Positions 51,860 through 61,971 of a DNA stretch of 64,000 bases are shown here, one piece after another. Each line of letters begins with the position of its first letter. Positions within the stretch are counted from its first letter, which is position 1. A program made the translations under genes and the position numbers. The stretch spans positions 744,001-808,000 of the forward strand of contig JAKSGN010000007.1 in the NCBI GenBank assembly GCA_024180945.1. Reading direction: 5' to 3'. Under the pieces are notes generated by a model, which was not told the DNA's origin, did not search any database, and saw only the letters and a list, made by a program, of their open reading frames with translations. This DNA is from Macrophomina tecta (lineage: Eukaryota > Ascomycota > Dothideomycetes > Botryosphaeriales > Botryosphaeriaceae).

Positions 51860-54202
51860 ATGGAGGCAGAACTCGAGCGGCTTCGACAGGAACTTCGAGA
51901 GGAGCAGCGACAGCGGAAGGAAGAGCAACACCGCCGGGAGGAGGCAGAGGCCAAAGCAATCGCTGAGCAGCAGCGCCGGGAGGAAGAGCAACAACGACGA
52001 GAAGAAGAGCAGCGACGGCGAGAAGAAGCAGAGGCTATCAATCGCAGGACGACGCTCACCGAATTCCTACAGGCTTGCCACGAGATCTTCCTTTCCCTCA
52101 GAATCACCAACGATGAAACGCTCACCACCCAAGGTGACGTTACCAAGCCTGCTGGCAGACTCTACCCCAACCAAATCATCCCCTGGGATACGTTCCCGAC
52201 CGATCAATCAGAGATATGGACCGAGCTCTCTGCCAGCCCGGCTTTCGCATCGAATCGAGTCTTTGCCTCGACGCACCAGTTGGACCACATCCGCACAACC
52301 ATGGACCCGATCGACAGCGAAGAACTACTGCGCCATTTTGCGCGCTCGGCGGTGGAGAAGCCGGTACAGAATATCGTGGACGAGATCTTCAATGACGAAA
52401 CCCTGCGGGAGAAACTTGGACTACGGGGAAGGGTATCGTTCCAAAGCCACACGAACCTCGGCCGGTCGGATGCGACGGTCGACGAAGCGATGGAACGCAT
52501 GTCTATCAGCGACACGTCTCGCGGCAATCAGAGGGCCGCCTCTGCTCGGCCAGCGACCTCGGAACGGAGGGGAAAGGGCGGTGGGCGGGCGGATCAGTTC
52601 TGCATATACCGGCAGGAAGACGGGTCAAGCAGCCCAGCGGTTGCGATCGAGTACAAGGCACCGCACAAGCTGACGCGAGGGGCGATCACGGCCGGATTGA
52701 GCGGCACGATCGTGCCAGGCCGGGATGTCATCGACAAGGAGGGCAACAGCGTAGAGTTCTTTTCGAAGTGGCTCCTGGCGGCTGTCGTCACCCAATGCTT
52801 CTCGTACATGATCGACAAAGGAGTCCAGTACGGCTACTTGTTCACCGGCGACGCCATCGTCTTCCTGCACATCCCCAACGACCCTGTCACGGTTCACTAC
52901 TACGTCAGCATTCCAGGCGTCGACGCACAGAAAGACGACGAGTATGGGGTCCAGCGAACAGCGGTGGCGCAGATATCCGCCTTCGTCCTCCGTGCTCTTG
53001 CTGCGCCGCTGCCACCGCAAGAATGGCAGCGCATTGCAAGGCGGTCGCTGGACACATGGGTGGTCGAGTATATAGACGTCTTGAAGAAGATTCCGGAAAC
53101 GGAGCGCAAGAAGACGCGCGAGACGTTCTCGTACCAGCCCTCGCGCTGGATAGCGTCTGGCGGCTCACGTGTTAAGACGCGGTCACAGTGCTTACCGATA
53201 GACGACCAAGCGGGGGCGCAGCGTGACGATGATGACGACGCCGGAGACGGAGACGGTTGGGGTCACAGCATGGCACCCTCGCCAACTCCACAACGCAAGA
53301 CGCGTTCCCAGACCGGGCAGGGTTCGTCTCGTCGCCACCAAGGGGGGAAACGGAGTGCCGCCGGTAAAGGCACGTCTCGGGCGGCGACGACGGCGGCCGC
53401 GAAGTCAACGACACCGAAGCCACGACTGGAGGACCGGCCGTACTGCACGCACGAGTGCTTACTCGGGCTGGTGCGCGGCGGGCCGCTCGATCAGCACTGC
53501 CCCAACGTCCAATTCCACAGGAAAAGACACATCAAGCCAGACACTTTCCTCCGCCTCGTACGACGGCAGCTTCTGACGGACATCGGCGTCGACGCCGACT
53601 GCAAGCCTCTCTACGTGCGCGGCTCGCGGGGGGCGCTGTTCAAAGTGCGGCTATCGTCACACGGCTACACGCTGGTGGCCAAGGGGATGGAGGAGCACAA
53701 CGCGCGCCACTTACGGCACGAAAGTTGCATGTATCAGCACGCGTCGGCGGCGCAGGGCAGGGCAGTGCCGGTGTGCATCGGCCTGACGGATCTGGAGATT
53801 CCTTACTTCTACGACGGTGGAGCATACACGCACATGCTGTTCCTCAGCTGGGCGGGCCGTCCGCTGTTCAAGTTCATCAATCAGGACAACAAGGTCGCTC
53901 TCCTGGAAAGGGCGAAGGCGACGCTGGGGCAGCTGCACGGGCTGGGGCTGCTGCACAACGACACGGAAATGCGCAACGTCCTGTGGGACGAGCGGACGGG
54001 CGGTCTGATGTGGACGGACCTGGAGCGGGCGGAGGTGCGGGCGGAGGCCAGGGCGGAGGGGCGGGCTCGCCGGCCGCTTGGAGAGATTTGCCCGAATCGG
54101 AAGCGGAAGAGAACAGCGTGTAAGATGATGAGCGGTTCAAACGATGAGTTTTCGCGGGAGATGATGCTGCTCTCTGCTCACGTAGCTCGCTCAGTCCGCT
54201 AG
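51860..54202 (+). CDS. Kinase-like protein with coiled coil and E-x-K domain
   Basis: A single-exon frame of 780 aa. Residues about 1-60 form an E/Q/R-rich coiled coil (repeats of RREEEQQ). The next part contains AVAIEYKAPHKLT, then WLLAAVVTQCFSYMIDKGVQ and GYLFTGDAIVFLHI, a pattern suggestive of a PD-(D/E)xK-type fold. A basic S/T/K-rich linker (about 440-520) follows. The C-terminus is kinase-like: TLVAKGMEEHN (ATP lysine), HESCMY, the catalytic loop LLHNDTEMRNVLW and the metal loop LMWTDLERAEV. An ATG at 51746 would add 38 residues outside the coiled coil; 51860 is preferred. Not FunK1 by sequence, but with the same domain order as the gene at 39747. Confidence 0.75.
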   Translation: MEAELERLRQELREEQRQRKEEQHRREEAEAKAIAEQQRREEEQQRREEEQRRREEAEAINRRTTLTEFLQACHEIFLSLRITNDETLTTQGDVTKPAGRLYPNQIIPWDTFPTDQSEIWTELSASPAFASNRVFASTHQLDHIRTTMDPIDSEELLRHFARSAVEKPVQNIVDEIFNDETLREKLGLRGRVSFQSHTNLGRSDATVDEAMERMSISDTSRGNQRAASARPATSERRGKGGGRADQFCIYRQEDGSSSPAVAIEYKAPHKLTRGAITAGLSGTIVPGRDVIDKEGNSVEFFSKWLLAAVVTQCFSYMIDKGVQYGYLFTGDAIVFLHIPNDPVTVHYYVSIPGVDAQKDDEYGVQRTAVAQISAFVLRALAAPLPPQEWQRIARRSLDTWVVEYIDVLKKIPETERKKTRETFSYQPSRWIASGGSRVKTRSQCLPIDDQAGAQRDDDDDAGDGDGWGHSMAPSPTPQRKTRSQTGQGSSRRHQGGKRSAAGKGTSRAATTAAAKSTTPKPRLEDRPYCTHECLLGLVRGGPLDQHCPNVQFHRKRHIKPDTFLRLVRRQLLTDIGVDADCKPLYVRGSRGALFKVRLSSHGYTLVAKGMEEHNARHLRHESCMYQHASAAQGRAVPVCIGLTDLEIPYFYDGGAYTHMLFLSWAGRPLFKFINQDNKVALLERAKATLGQLHGLGLLHNDTEMRNVLWDERTGGLMWTDLERAEVRAEARAEGRARRPLGEICPNRKRKRTACKMMSGSNDEFSREMMLLSAHVARSVR

Positions 54203-54883
54203 CTGCGGCGGTGGTTCGGTCGGTGTTGACGGGTGTTACGGGACTAGCTTTGGGTTGTGCTTTGAAGTTTGGGTTTCGATGACCTTGGGACGCCGAAGAG
54301 ATGCAGGGACAGACTTTGGTGGTGGGATTTTGCTGGTGGGATTCAGGAGTTGGTGTAGGTTGCTTTTGGCGCCATTGAGGGAAGGGAGCATTGTAAGAAC
54401 TGGACAGTTACGGCAAATAAGGAGACAAGGCATGATACCCCAGGCATCACACAGACAGCATCACACAGACAAGTCGATAGTCGCTGTATTCGTGTTGCCA
54501 ACGAGAACCTCTAGCGACTATGCGACCACGTTAGAGATATCGTTGCAAACCCGCAGCTTTGTCCTTGGCGGCGCCGTATCCTCTTTGGCTCCCAGCCGGA
54601 CTAAGCCAGCCGCTCTGCCAGCATCCTCAATAGCATTAACGCTAACCACCAGACGTGCCCTCACCGTACATGCTCGGCAGCAGCACCTCTCGTGGCCGTC
54701 CTTGGCTGACCGCTCCGGTGGAGATTGTGGGCTGAGCTGCTTCGCAGCGTCTGTTGCTGTGCAGCCTTGTTGCCAGAGGAGGGCGGAAGCTCGAGCCACA
54801 ATGCGGGTGGGAATGTTTCGAACAACAAGGCGCGCCCGCGGCGGGCCTCAGCATCCGCAACATTCGAAAGGGTCCCAGCCATC
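54203..54883. other. Intergenic, no gene recognised
   Basis: Several overlapping frames on both strands without recognisable domains. Confidence 0.3.
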
Positions 54884-55201
54884 ATGCCCGCCGTCAAGCG
54901 ACGCCTCCCGCACACAGCCTATGCCGTCCGCCGTGCTAAGCGGCGGAAGGAGTGGCCTGCCGTGTGCATCCTCGACGAATCGCCCACCCAGGCGGGATGC
55001 CCGAAGACGGTCAATAACACTAACGATGTAATCCCGAATCCAAGTTCAGGTATAGCTTCGGTGTTCACGCTCTTTCCGAAGGTCTTCACATACAGTAAGA
55101 AGCAGCGTCGTCTGCCCCAACGCCCATTGCAGCGATTTCCCCCCGATTCCTCGGATTCCCGTCGTGAATCTGTCGCGTCCGACGGGCTCGAATGTCCATA
55201 A
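54884..55201 (+). CDS. Possible small basic protein
   Basis: 105-aa frame starting MPAVKRRLPHTAYAVRRAKR, with a strongly basic N-terminus that could act as a nuclear signal and a C-terminus rich in S, R and P. The frame stays open upstream of this ATG. No family recognised; it could equally be chance. Confidence 0.22.
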   Translation: MPAVKRRLPHTAYAVRRAKRRKEWPAVCILDESPTQAGCPKTVNNTNDVIPNPSSGIASVFTLFPKVFTYSKKQRRLPQRPLQRFPPDSSDSRRESVASDGLECP

Positions 55202-56542
55202 GTTGAGGAGGAAGCTTCATATCCCTTACCTCTTCGAACCATAAGATACGAACAGATGACTGTACACGATTGAATACCTCAGCTGGATCCGGTTGTCCGT
55301 ACGGGATCCGGCTTTGCTGATGCTTGAATCTGAGGGGGATATCGAAATGATCGATACCACAAGAACAGCTAGGATTGCAACGATGGGCGAGTAGGAGCTG
55401 CGGATTGCGGCACCAATGGATACGCTGATAGCATTCATTCGAGGCAACTAGATATTGGTGTCCGAGCTTTAAGAGATGCTGTTGGAAAGCTAACTGGGGA
55501 GAAGCAGTCTTTGGATAAGCAATGTGGGATAAAGCCTTCTGAATAGACTTTGAGGTAGATAAAGTGGCGACACGTAGTAGCCAGCTGACAGCTGGTAGCT
55601 AAGCCTCATTTAGTAGGCTGACCAGGAGTGGGAGAAGAGGCGCGGTGCGACGTTCGCGGTGTCACGGGTTGGACCTGTAGGATGCCTTGGATGATTCCTG
55701 CGGCAGGTAGCCAGTGGAGGGAGCGAGAAAGTTCGAGAACATGCCAAATCTGGAAAGTAGTCAGTGCGCAGGGCGTATATTACTCGCACTGCCCTCGTCT
55801 TTTATCTATTCCTTTTCTCTCCAGCTTAGTCTTCTTGTAGGTAGCAATGCCACTGCATACCCGCGAACGCACCGGGTGCAAGCCCTCACACGCGGGGGAC
55901 CGCTGAGCTCCGGAACATTGCTAAGAAATGAAGGATCAGTCTAATACAAAGTGGGTATGACTAGCTTTGCTACACGGCCTTATTTTTGTACACAACCTTA
56001 ACTATAGAAATAAACGTAAAAAGCAAAGGAGAATGAGTAACGAAAGTCTTGCGTTACCATCGCCACTAGCCCTACTCGTGGTGTTCCTTTTCCTATACAA
56101 GTCACGTGCAGCGGGGGCGGCATCATCTCGAGCGCCGGATCCTATTATTCGATCATGCCATCTGCGATCATATATACAAACCTACCTACCTACCTACCTG
56201 TCACCTGTCAGAAGCCTACTGTAAGGATACTGACGCGTTACTTCTTCATTGTCGTCCCAATTCGGAATCTTTAATATTTCGCTTTTATGAGCAGCCCCAC
56301 CTTCATTTCCGATTCTCCGAGAACTCGTGTATATATTCTACAGTAGATAGCTTCATTCACAGAACCAGAGATTCCTTCATTTTGATACCTCTCCCTATGC
56401 ACGCAAGGATATGCTGCGCACCAGGATGAGTTACCCCGAAACTCAACACCTACCTACCTCCCTCAATCTACGCAGCAGCTTAGGTCTCTGCCACTCACTT
56501 ACTGCGCTCTTGCGCACCTGCGCATACTACGCACCACCCCCA
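55202..56542. other. No gene recognised; contains a CTAC microsatellite
   Basis: About 1.3 kb without a supported gene. A short (CTAC)n tract at about 56181-56201 is the only repeat seen. The right-hand end may be 5' sequence of the LINE remnant. Confidence 0.3.
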
Positions 56543-57507
56543 ATGGCAACGGCGGATACCAGCGCCGCCTTGCCCCGCAAACGCCCGGCGGAGGACCCTA
56601 TGGAAACTCCAGCAGCCGCACGCACCAGGGAGTCCATCATCGTCACCTCCTCCCTCTCAGGCACCGGCCTCTTCGAGCTAAACGTCCGCAAGGCCAAACG
56701 AACCATCAACGCCGTCACCGAACCCGTCCCCCTTAGGCACGCTTCTGAGAGGCAGCAACAGCGAGCCCCTGAAACCTCAGGCCTCCTAAAGGAGGTCGAA
56801 AAACTCTTCCGCCAGGAAGAGGAAGAAAAGCGGGCAATGAAGGACGTGCTCGCGGCGACCTCCGCGCCTTGGACCAATCACTGCGCCCCTTTACTACTGG
56901 AGCGCACAGCAAGTGGGCGAAAGCGGTCCGAGCGGCCTTAACTGAAGCACTTTTAGGGATAGTAGCACCATACAGGACCGGCACGGCCGCCGAACAACCA
57001 ATGAGCAGACAGGAGAAAGGGGCAGAAACCACTCTATCCCTAGCCCGCAACCCTCCCCTAGCTCAGCAGAAAAAGAGAGCGGCAAGGAAGCTAGAACAGC
57101 CGGCGCCGCAGCCCCGATCCGCTCAGCCACGAAGCTACGCCGCAGTGGCGCAGGAGGCAGGAGAGTGGATTCAGGTTACGCGGGAGGGCCAAAGCCGGAA
57201 CCCCACAAACCCTAAACCAACGGCACAGCCTAGAAACACGACACTAAAAGCAATACAGCCTACAAGGGACGACCGCGTCTTCCTTAGGCTGCCGGCTGGG
57301 CACCCATGGAGGGCATGCTCCCTAAAAGAAATGAAGGTGGCTCTAGCGGATCAGTTTGGCCTCACACTGTCTGACATCAAATCGATACAGACAGTAAGAA
57401 CTGGCTTCGCCATTCGAGCTAGCAATAAAGAGAGTAGAACGCGGCTTATGACGCCATACTCTTTCTTCGAGAAGGAAGGGGCTAAAGTTGAAGCCGCGGA
57501 GGAATGG
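56543..57507 (+). pseudogene. LINE ORF1 (gag-like) remnant, frameshifted and cut
   Basis: The first frame runs from MATADTSAALPRKRPAED to about 56890 and includes TGLFELNVRKAKRTINAV and a coiled coil (LLKEVEKLFRQEEEEK). The protein continues in another frame with KWAKAVRAALTEALLG, SYAAVAQ, and RDDRVFLRLPAGHPWRACSL with LSDIKSIQTVRTGFAI, an RNA-binding segment typical of ORF1 of fungal LINEs. It stops abruptly at about 57507 where a hAT-like end begins. No ORF2 remains. Confidence 0.7.
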
Positions 57508-58450
57508 CACCAGGGTGTCCACCGTCCCGTCCCGTCCCGTCATGAGGGTATATGACGAGACGAGACGGTTGGCCAAAGTATATGACGAGACGGGACGCCA
57601 AAAAACGGGCGTTGACGAGCGGTGACGGATCTGCTTAGTCATCGACTGGAACTACTAAAAAAGGGAATCCTGGCGAGGGGAGGCAGGGGTGAACAGGGCA
57701 AAAGTCGTGATCCTTGGCATGGTGTTGAGTTTTTGCGGCACAAAAATACTAACCCTTGCTGCCAGCTGTGTCTCCTGCGACGCTAGTAGGTATGCTGAGA
57801 ATGCTGAAGAGCTCCAAGATCTTGTTGTTGACTATTTACAGTTGCTGCTATGTGACAATCTTGTTAATCAGCCAATGCTTTTGGCAGATTTCGGTCTCAA
57901 TTGTGTCGTCACTGAGCCTGGTGCGCTCATCCGATATAATCCGCCTTGTATGACTAAAGATCCGCTCCGGTTCAGCGCTCATGGCAGGTATGCTGTATAT
58001 ATCAAAGGCCATGCGCTGTAAGATCGGGTACTGTACACCCTCAGTCCTCCACCAAGCCAACGGGTCGCTGATCGTATAAGAGGTGACTCCGGCGTCCCAG
58101 TAGGACTGCAGCTGGGTTGTATCGAGTCGCCGACGCTTTCTGCTACGCTCCTTGGCACCGCTGGGCTGACCGAAGGCCTCAAAATTAGTAAAAACGTCAG
58201 TAGCTGGGGTGGACTCATCTGTAGTTGGCTCCTCTGTCTCCTCGCCCGCAGCAAGTTCTGAGAGGTACATCACTTCGTATGTGTCATACATACGACGTAT
58301 AGCCGACTTTGCATCTGTAATCCAGCTCTTGTGTAAAGCCCACGCCTGCTCAAAGTACTCAAAGCGATAGTTTGGGTGGAGGAAGATCGCCACAACGTAC
58401 GCCGGCGATTCGTCAAGGAGGCTGTAGCAGACTGGTAAACACTTCACTTA
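57508..58450 (-). mobile_element. hAT-type transposon remnant
   Basis: Starts CAGGGTGTCCACCG, like a hAT terminus, followed by GTCCC repeats and TATATGACGAGACG direct repeats. It carries the C-terminal part of a hAT transposase on the minus strand. The N-terminal part and the right terminus are missing. It appears to have inserted in the LINE ORF1. Confidence 0.65.
57848..58447 (-). pseudogene. C-terminal part of a hAT transposase
   Basis: The frame of about 199 aa includes VVAIFLHPNYRFEYFEQAW and the hAT dimerisation region: DPLAWWRTEGVQYPILQRMA, SIPAMSAEPERIFS and RTRLSDDTIETEICQKHWL. The RNase-H-like catalytic core and BED finger upstream are absent. A basic stretch GAKERSRKRRR may be a nuclear signal. 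Confidence 0.85.
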
Positions 58451-58809
58451 AAGTGCCAAGAGATTGAAGTGATTGACAAAGTGACCGCTTTCACTCACTC
58501 ACTCACGCATCCTAAATCTTGGCACTCACTCACTCGGCCGGGCTCAAGTGAGTGAAAGTGATTGAGGAGATTGACGGAATCGTCGCAGGCCCGTCTCGCG
58601 TTGAAGGGCAAGGTAGACCCTCTGCCGAGGTACGGGTTACTGGCGTTTGCACCTTAACTGTCAGTTTCGGAAAAACGGAATTTTTCCCCGCCAGCCTCAC
58701 CAGTTTACTCACCAAACCATCGGAGATCGCTTCCTCGTCCCCAATCCGTGCAGAAACAGCTTTCTCTCTTATATTATATTCCAATTTGAGTAATCTTCTT
58801 GGTGTTGCA

Positions 58810-60750
58810 ATGGCTCCTACTCGTCGCGCACGCCGTGTGAACAACGCAGCTCTCATCCAGGAGGCCTTGGAGGCTCAGAATGACCGTCAGACGCGTCGCA
58901 CAACGCGCCATGAGCTCCAGGCTATGAATAACGCTCTCAAAGAGGCTCACATTGTTTCTTCTGATGGTTCCGGAGGTGCCGGAGGTGGTGATCTTGCTAC
59001 TGGCGCTGCCTTGTTCAATGCCGTAGCCGCCGCCATGAGCGACGAGCCTTCAGCTGATGAATATAACGCTCATCTTGATGAGGACGTGCCGCCGCCACCG
59101 CCGCCTGCTCATATATATAAACCTTGTGTACAATTGCCTAGCGCCGTGGAGGAGGAGGAAGAGGAGGACTTACCGTCATCGCCGCCGCCGCCGCCGCCTG
59201 GCCGGCGCTCTGCTAGGGCCCGTACTCCCTCTGCTAAGGCTCAAGGTGTAGATGTTGTTACTCACTCACCAGCGAAGCCTCGCAAGCCGGCCTCCAGGAA
59301 AACTTCTAAGTCCAGCCGAAAGCAAAAGCAGCCTGTAGTCTCTGCTAAACGTGCTCGTAAGCGGGCTGCGAAGATTGCTACTGAAGTAGCTAGGCAGAAG
59401 CTGCCAAAGAGAGCCACGAAGGCGCCCTCTCATCCGGCTCATATTGAGCGAGTTGAGCCGTCGCCACCTTGGGAGGGCTTCAGTAGCAGCCCGGCACCTC
59501 AGTCCTCACCGCCGACTTCTATAAATGTCGAGTATATGGTTATACTACGTACCGAAGGCGCCAAGGCAGTCCAGCAAGTGGAGGAGCGGTCGATGGATAC
59601 GTTCGTACTCGGTGAGAGCCATAACTACGGCAAGGTGTTAGTCTGGATTGACACTGCGCTGGAGGCTCTCTCATACAAGGTTCAGCCACGCGTCTTTGAA
59701 CGCGTTAAGCTTTGCTGCGTCGTTAGCTACGAGAGGCTCGCTGAAAAGAGTCGCCCTGCCATGGATGTTAACCTCTGCGACGACTTTGACAAGGTGGAGG
59801 CGTTCATGCGCCGATTCAACGCTGATGGGAAGAAAGGACTCACCCTGGAGGCCATATGTTATGTTAAGGTTACTGCTGCTGCCGTTGAGGCATCGATTGC
59901 GCAGTCTACAGAGGCGTTACTATCGGATCCAGCCACGGCTCATCTAAGCGGCCAGCTAGATCAAATAAGGGCGTTCATAGAGTCGTTAGTAAGTAAGAGA
60001 GGCAGAGGAGCCTCCTCTACAACAAGCCTTCACCGTATAAGCCTCCCAAATAACGTCACTTTAGAGCTCGCAAGCGGTAATACAGGCGTACTTCTCACAA
60101 CTCGTTGGCGCTGCCAAAACCGCCAATGCAATAACTATACGAATACCTGCTGGCATCCACGCGCTATTAAATCAGCTAATAGACACTACAAGCTTGACAG
60201 CACAGCGCTAACAGCCTGGGCCGAGATGATCAGACGTGGCGAGGCTGATATTGATAATATTCCACCGGAGGTGATGGAGAGACTCGTTCAGTATAAGGCG
60301 AAGAAGCCTCAACAACAGCAGCAGCCGCCATACTTACAACCACCTCCGTGGCAGCCAGGCTACTATCCAATGGCTCCTTGGCATGGCTTTCCACCTCTGC
60401 CCGGTGCGTACGGGCCTCCTCCAGCGCCGCCAGCAGAGGTGGAGAGAGAGGCTCCGTCAAGCCCAATTCATATACAGGAGTCGGCTTCCCAGCAGTTATC
60501 ACGCTTCTTCCAATGGCTTGGCACACAAGGTTCCTTTCAGGGCTCAAATCTCGCACGTGTTCATACAGTTTTGGCAGAGGGAGACTGGGATTTAGAGGGA
60601 TTACGGAAGGATATTACACTTGATTTATGGAGGGAGTGGGAGCTACCAGAAGGACTACTACAGCGCCTAAAGCGTGAAGTAAGACGTTTTAGTAAGACTG
60701 CTTATACGTCATCTTCACCGACACCAACGGGCTCATCTGCGCCGCAGTAA
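58810..60750 (+). CDS. Accessory protein of the DD34E transposon, function unknown
   Basis: A 646-aa frame starting MAPTRRARRVNNAAL. Residues about 85-150 are rich in P and E (PPPPPP, EEEEEEDLPSS). A basic region (about 170-225, KRARKRAAKIATEVARQKLPKR-like) suggests nuclear entry. The globular middle has YMVILRTEGAKAVQQVEE and ends with a possible metal site WRCQNRQCNNYTNTCWHP (C-x4-C-x6-C-x-H). A P/Q-rich stretch (about 500-560) precedes a conserved-looking tail LWREWELPEGLLQRLKREV. I do not recognise the family. Its place inside the TIRs makes it part of the element. The frame is open further upstream, but the ATG at 58810 has good context. Confidence 0.78.
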   Translation: MAPTRRARRVNNAALIQEALEAQNDRQTRRTTRHELQAMNNALKEAHIVSSDGSGGAGGGDLATGAALFNAVAAAMSDEPSADEYNAHLDEDVPPPPPPAHIYKPCVQLPSAVEEEEEEDLPSSPPPPPPGRRSARARTPSAKAQGVDVVTHSPAKPRKPASRKTSKSSRKQKQPVVSAKRARKRAAKIATEVARQKLPKRATKAPSHPAHIERVEPSPPWEGFSSSPAPQSSPPTSINVEYMVILRTEGAKAVQQVEERSMDTFVLGESHNYGKVLVWIDTALEALSYKVQPRVFERVKLCCVVSYERLAEKSRPAMDVNLCDDFDKVEAFMRRFNADGKKGLTLEAICYVKVTAAAVEASIAQSTEALLSDPATAHLSGQLDQIRAFIESLVSKRGRGASSTTSLHRISLPNNVTLELASGNTGVLLTTRWRCQNRQCNNYTNTCWHPRAIKSANRHYKLDSTALTAWAEMIRRGEADIDNIPPEVMERLVQYKAKKPQQQQQPPYLQPPPWQPGYYPMAPWHGFPPLPGAYGPPPAPPAEVEREAPSSPIHIQESASQQLSRFFQWLGTQGSFQGSNLARVHTVLAEGDWDLEGLRKDITLDLWREWELPEGLLQRLKREVRRFSKTAYTSSSPTPTGSSAPQ

Positions 60751-61826
60751 CCGGCTTTGCGGAAGTGGCCAAGCGCACGAGCCGGTGATATAGCCTCTCT
60801 AATAGCATGTCTTGGGAATGTACCGAAATTAATATACTCGTTGACGTTGTGGAAGTTGCAACGTATCCATGCCTTAATATCGTGGAAGCTGTGTTCAATG
60901 GGATTAAGTTCAGGGCAGTACGGAGGGAGGTATATTATAAGTACCCCAGCGGCTTGAATTGCTTGTCGGATCTCCTACTTTTATTAGCAAATATTAACAG
61001 AAATACGGAGATTTATAAACGAACAGGTGCTCGGTGGATAGAGGCGTTATCCATAATAATAGTATGATAACCCGCAGTAAGCTGTGGCAACACCGACTCC
61101 TGCGGCCAACGTAGGAGTACTTCAGCGTTAATTGTCACCTGCTCAACGAGGACTCCATCCATGTAGCCGCCCAGCTTGTATGCGGGTAGAATACTCCAGC
61201 GAGGGCTGCGTTGCATTGAGCCGTTCACCACCGCTTCAATGCCGATTGGACTCCAGCCGTACGAGCGCCAGCCAGTGCGCTCATTTGCGCCTGATTCATC
61301 CAGAAACACCAGCTGTCGAGGATCAAATGCAAGCATACGCCCTCTGAATATAGCCTTAGTAAAGAGGCAGCGCTCCGCAGCCCGTCTGCGGACGTATGTA
61401 CGGCTCCAGCCTCGTCGCCTGAGGGCCCTCCACACGGTTGTAATATGTACGACTACGCCGCATGTGTGATAAAGAAACCAAGCCATTTCGTCTAGATAAG
61501 CCGTTGGATTCGCGTCAAGGAAGTTTAGAAGGACCTAAAAGCATTAGCTAGGTAGATTGGCTGTCTAGGCTTAATACGTCTTCCTCGTGCGCTGTAAGAG
61601 CTCGTTGCGCAGGCGCTCGGTTTTGGAGTGATGGATACGGCTGACCCCATGCTCTCATACTCTTTTGAATGCGGAAGACGGTGCGTTCAGTACATTTGGC
61701 GGCGGCTGCAATGGCTGATGGCTTCCATGAGGCAAGGAGGCAGTCAAGGACTTGTAGCAATCTGATACTCGGCAAGGCGCGGGGGTGCCATGACGAGAAA
61801 AGGCCGATGAAGAGACTCAACACCAA
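60702..61826 (-). CDS. DD34E transposase with two introns (DDE_3 type)
   Basis: Three exons (61826-61578, 61534-61025, 60974-60702) join in frame to about 343 aa, the normal size of Tc1/mariner-type transposases. The N-terminus has a helix-turn-helix (KPSAIAAAAKCTERTVFRI). VFLDESGANER holds the first D and IIMDNASIHRAP the second. YLPPYCPELNPIEHSF holds the E. Splicing of intron 2 (60975-61024) gives exactly 34 residues between the second D and the E. The introns are 43 and 50 bp with GT-AG ends. The start is uncertain because no in-frame ATG opens exon 1; a small 5' exon or a frameshift is possible. Confidence 0.8.
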
Positions 61827-61971
61827 GAAAGACGAGTATGCGCACGAGCGACGCGTTGCTGGGCGTGAGAGCGTTGGAAGGACGCGTTCTCGCGTTTTTT
61901 GGTGGGTGTTGCGGGGAAAATTTCGGAGAAACGGTCTACTGACAGTTAAGGTGCAAAACCCGGTAGGCTAG

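Larger units (their letters stand above)
58640..61963. mobile_element. Two-gene DD34E (Tc1/mariner-type) transposon, 3324 bp
   Basis: Inverted ends: left CTGGCGTTTGCACCTTAACT, right (reversed) CCGGGTTTTGCACCTTAACT, both continuing GTCAGT and, further in, an AAATTTTTCCCCGC-like block. TA flanks at 58638-58639 and 61964-61965. It contains an accessory gene on the plus strand and a spliced transposase gene on the minus strand, whose coding ends overlap by 49 bp. Confidence 0.82.

Noticed and set aside
53455..54123. 222-aa plus-strand frame
   Set aside because: Alternative frame of the kinase-like gene; basic low-complexity translation without domains.
58451..58530. Small inverted repeat AGTGCCAAGA ... 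TCTTGGCACT as a MITE
   Set aside because: Too short and without a target duplication; it may be the leftover edge of the hAT element.
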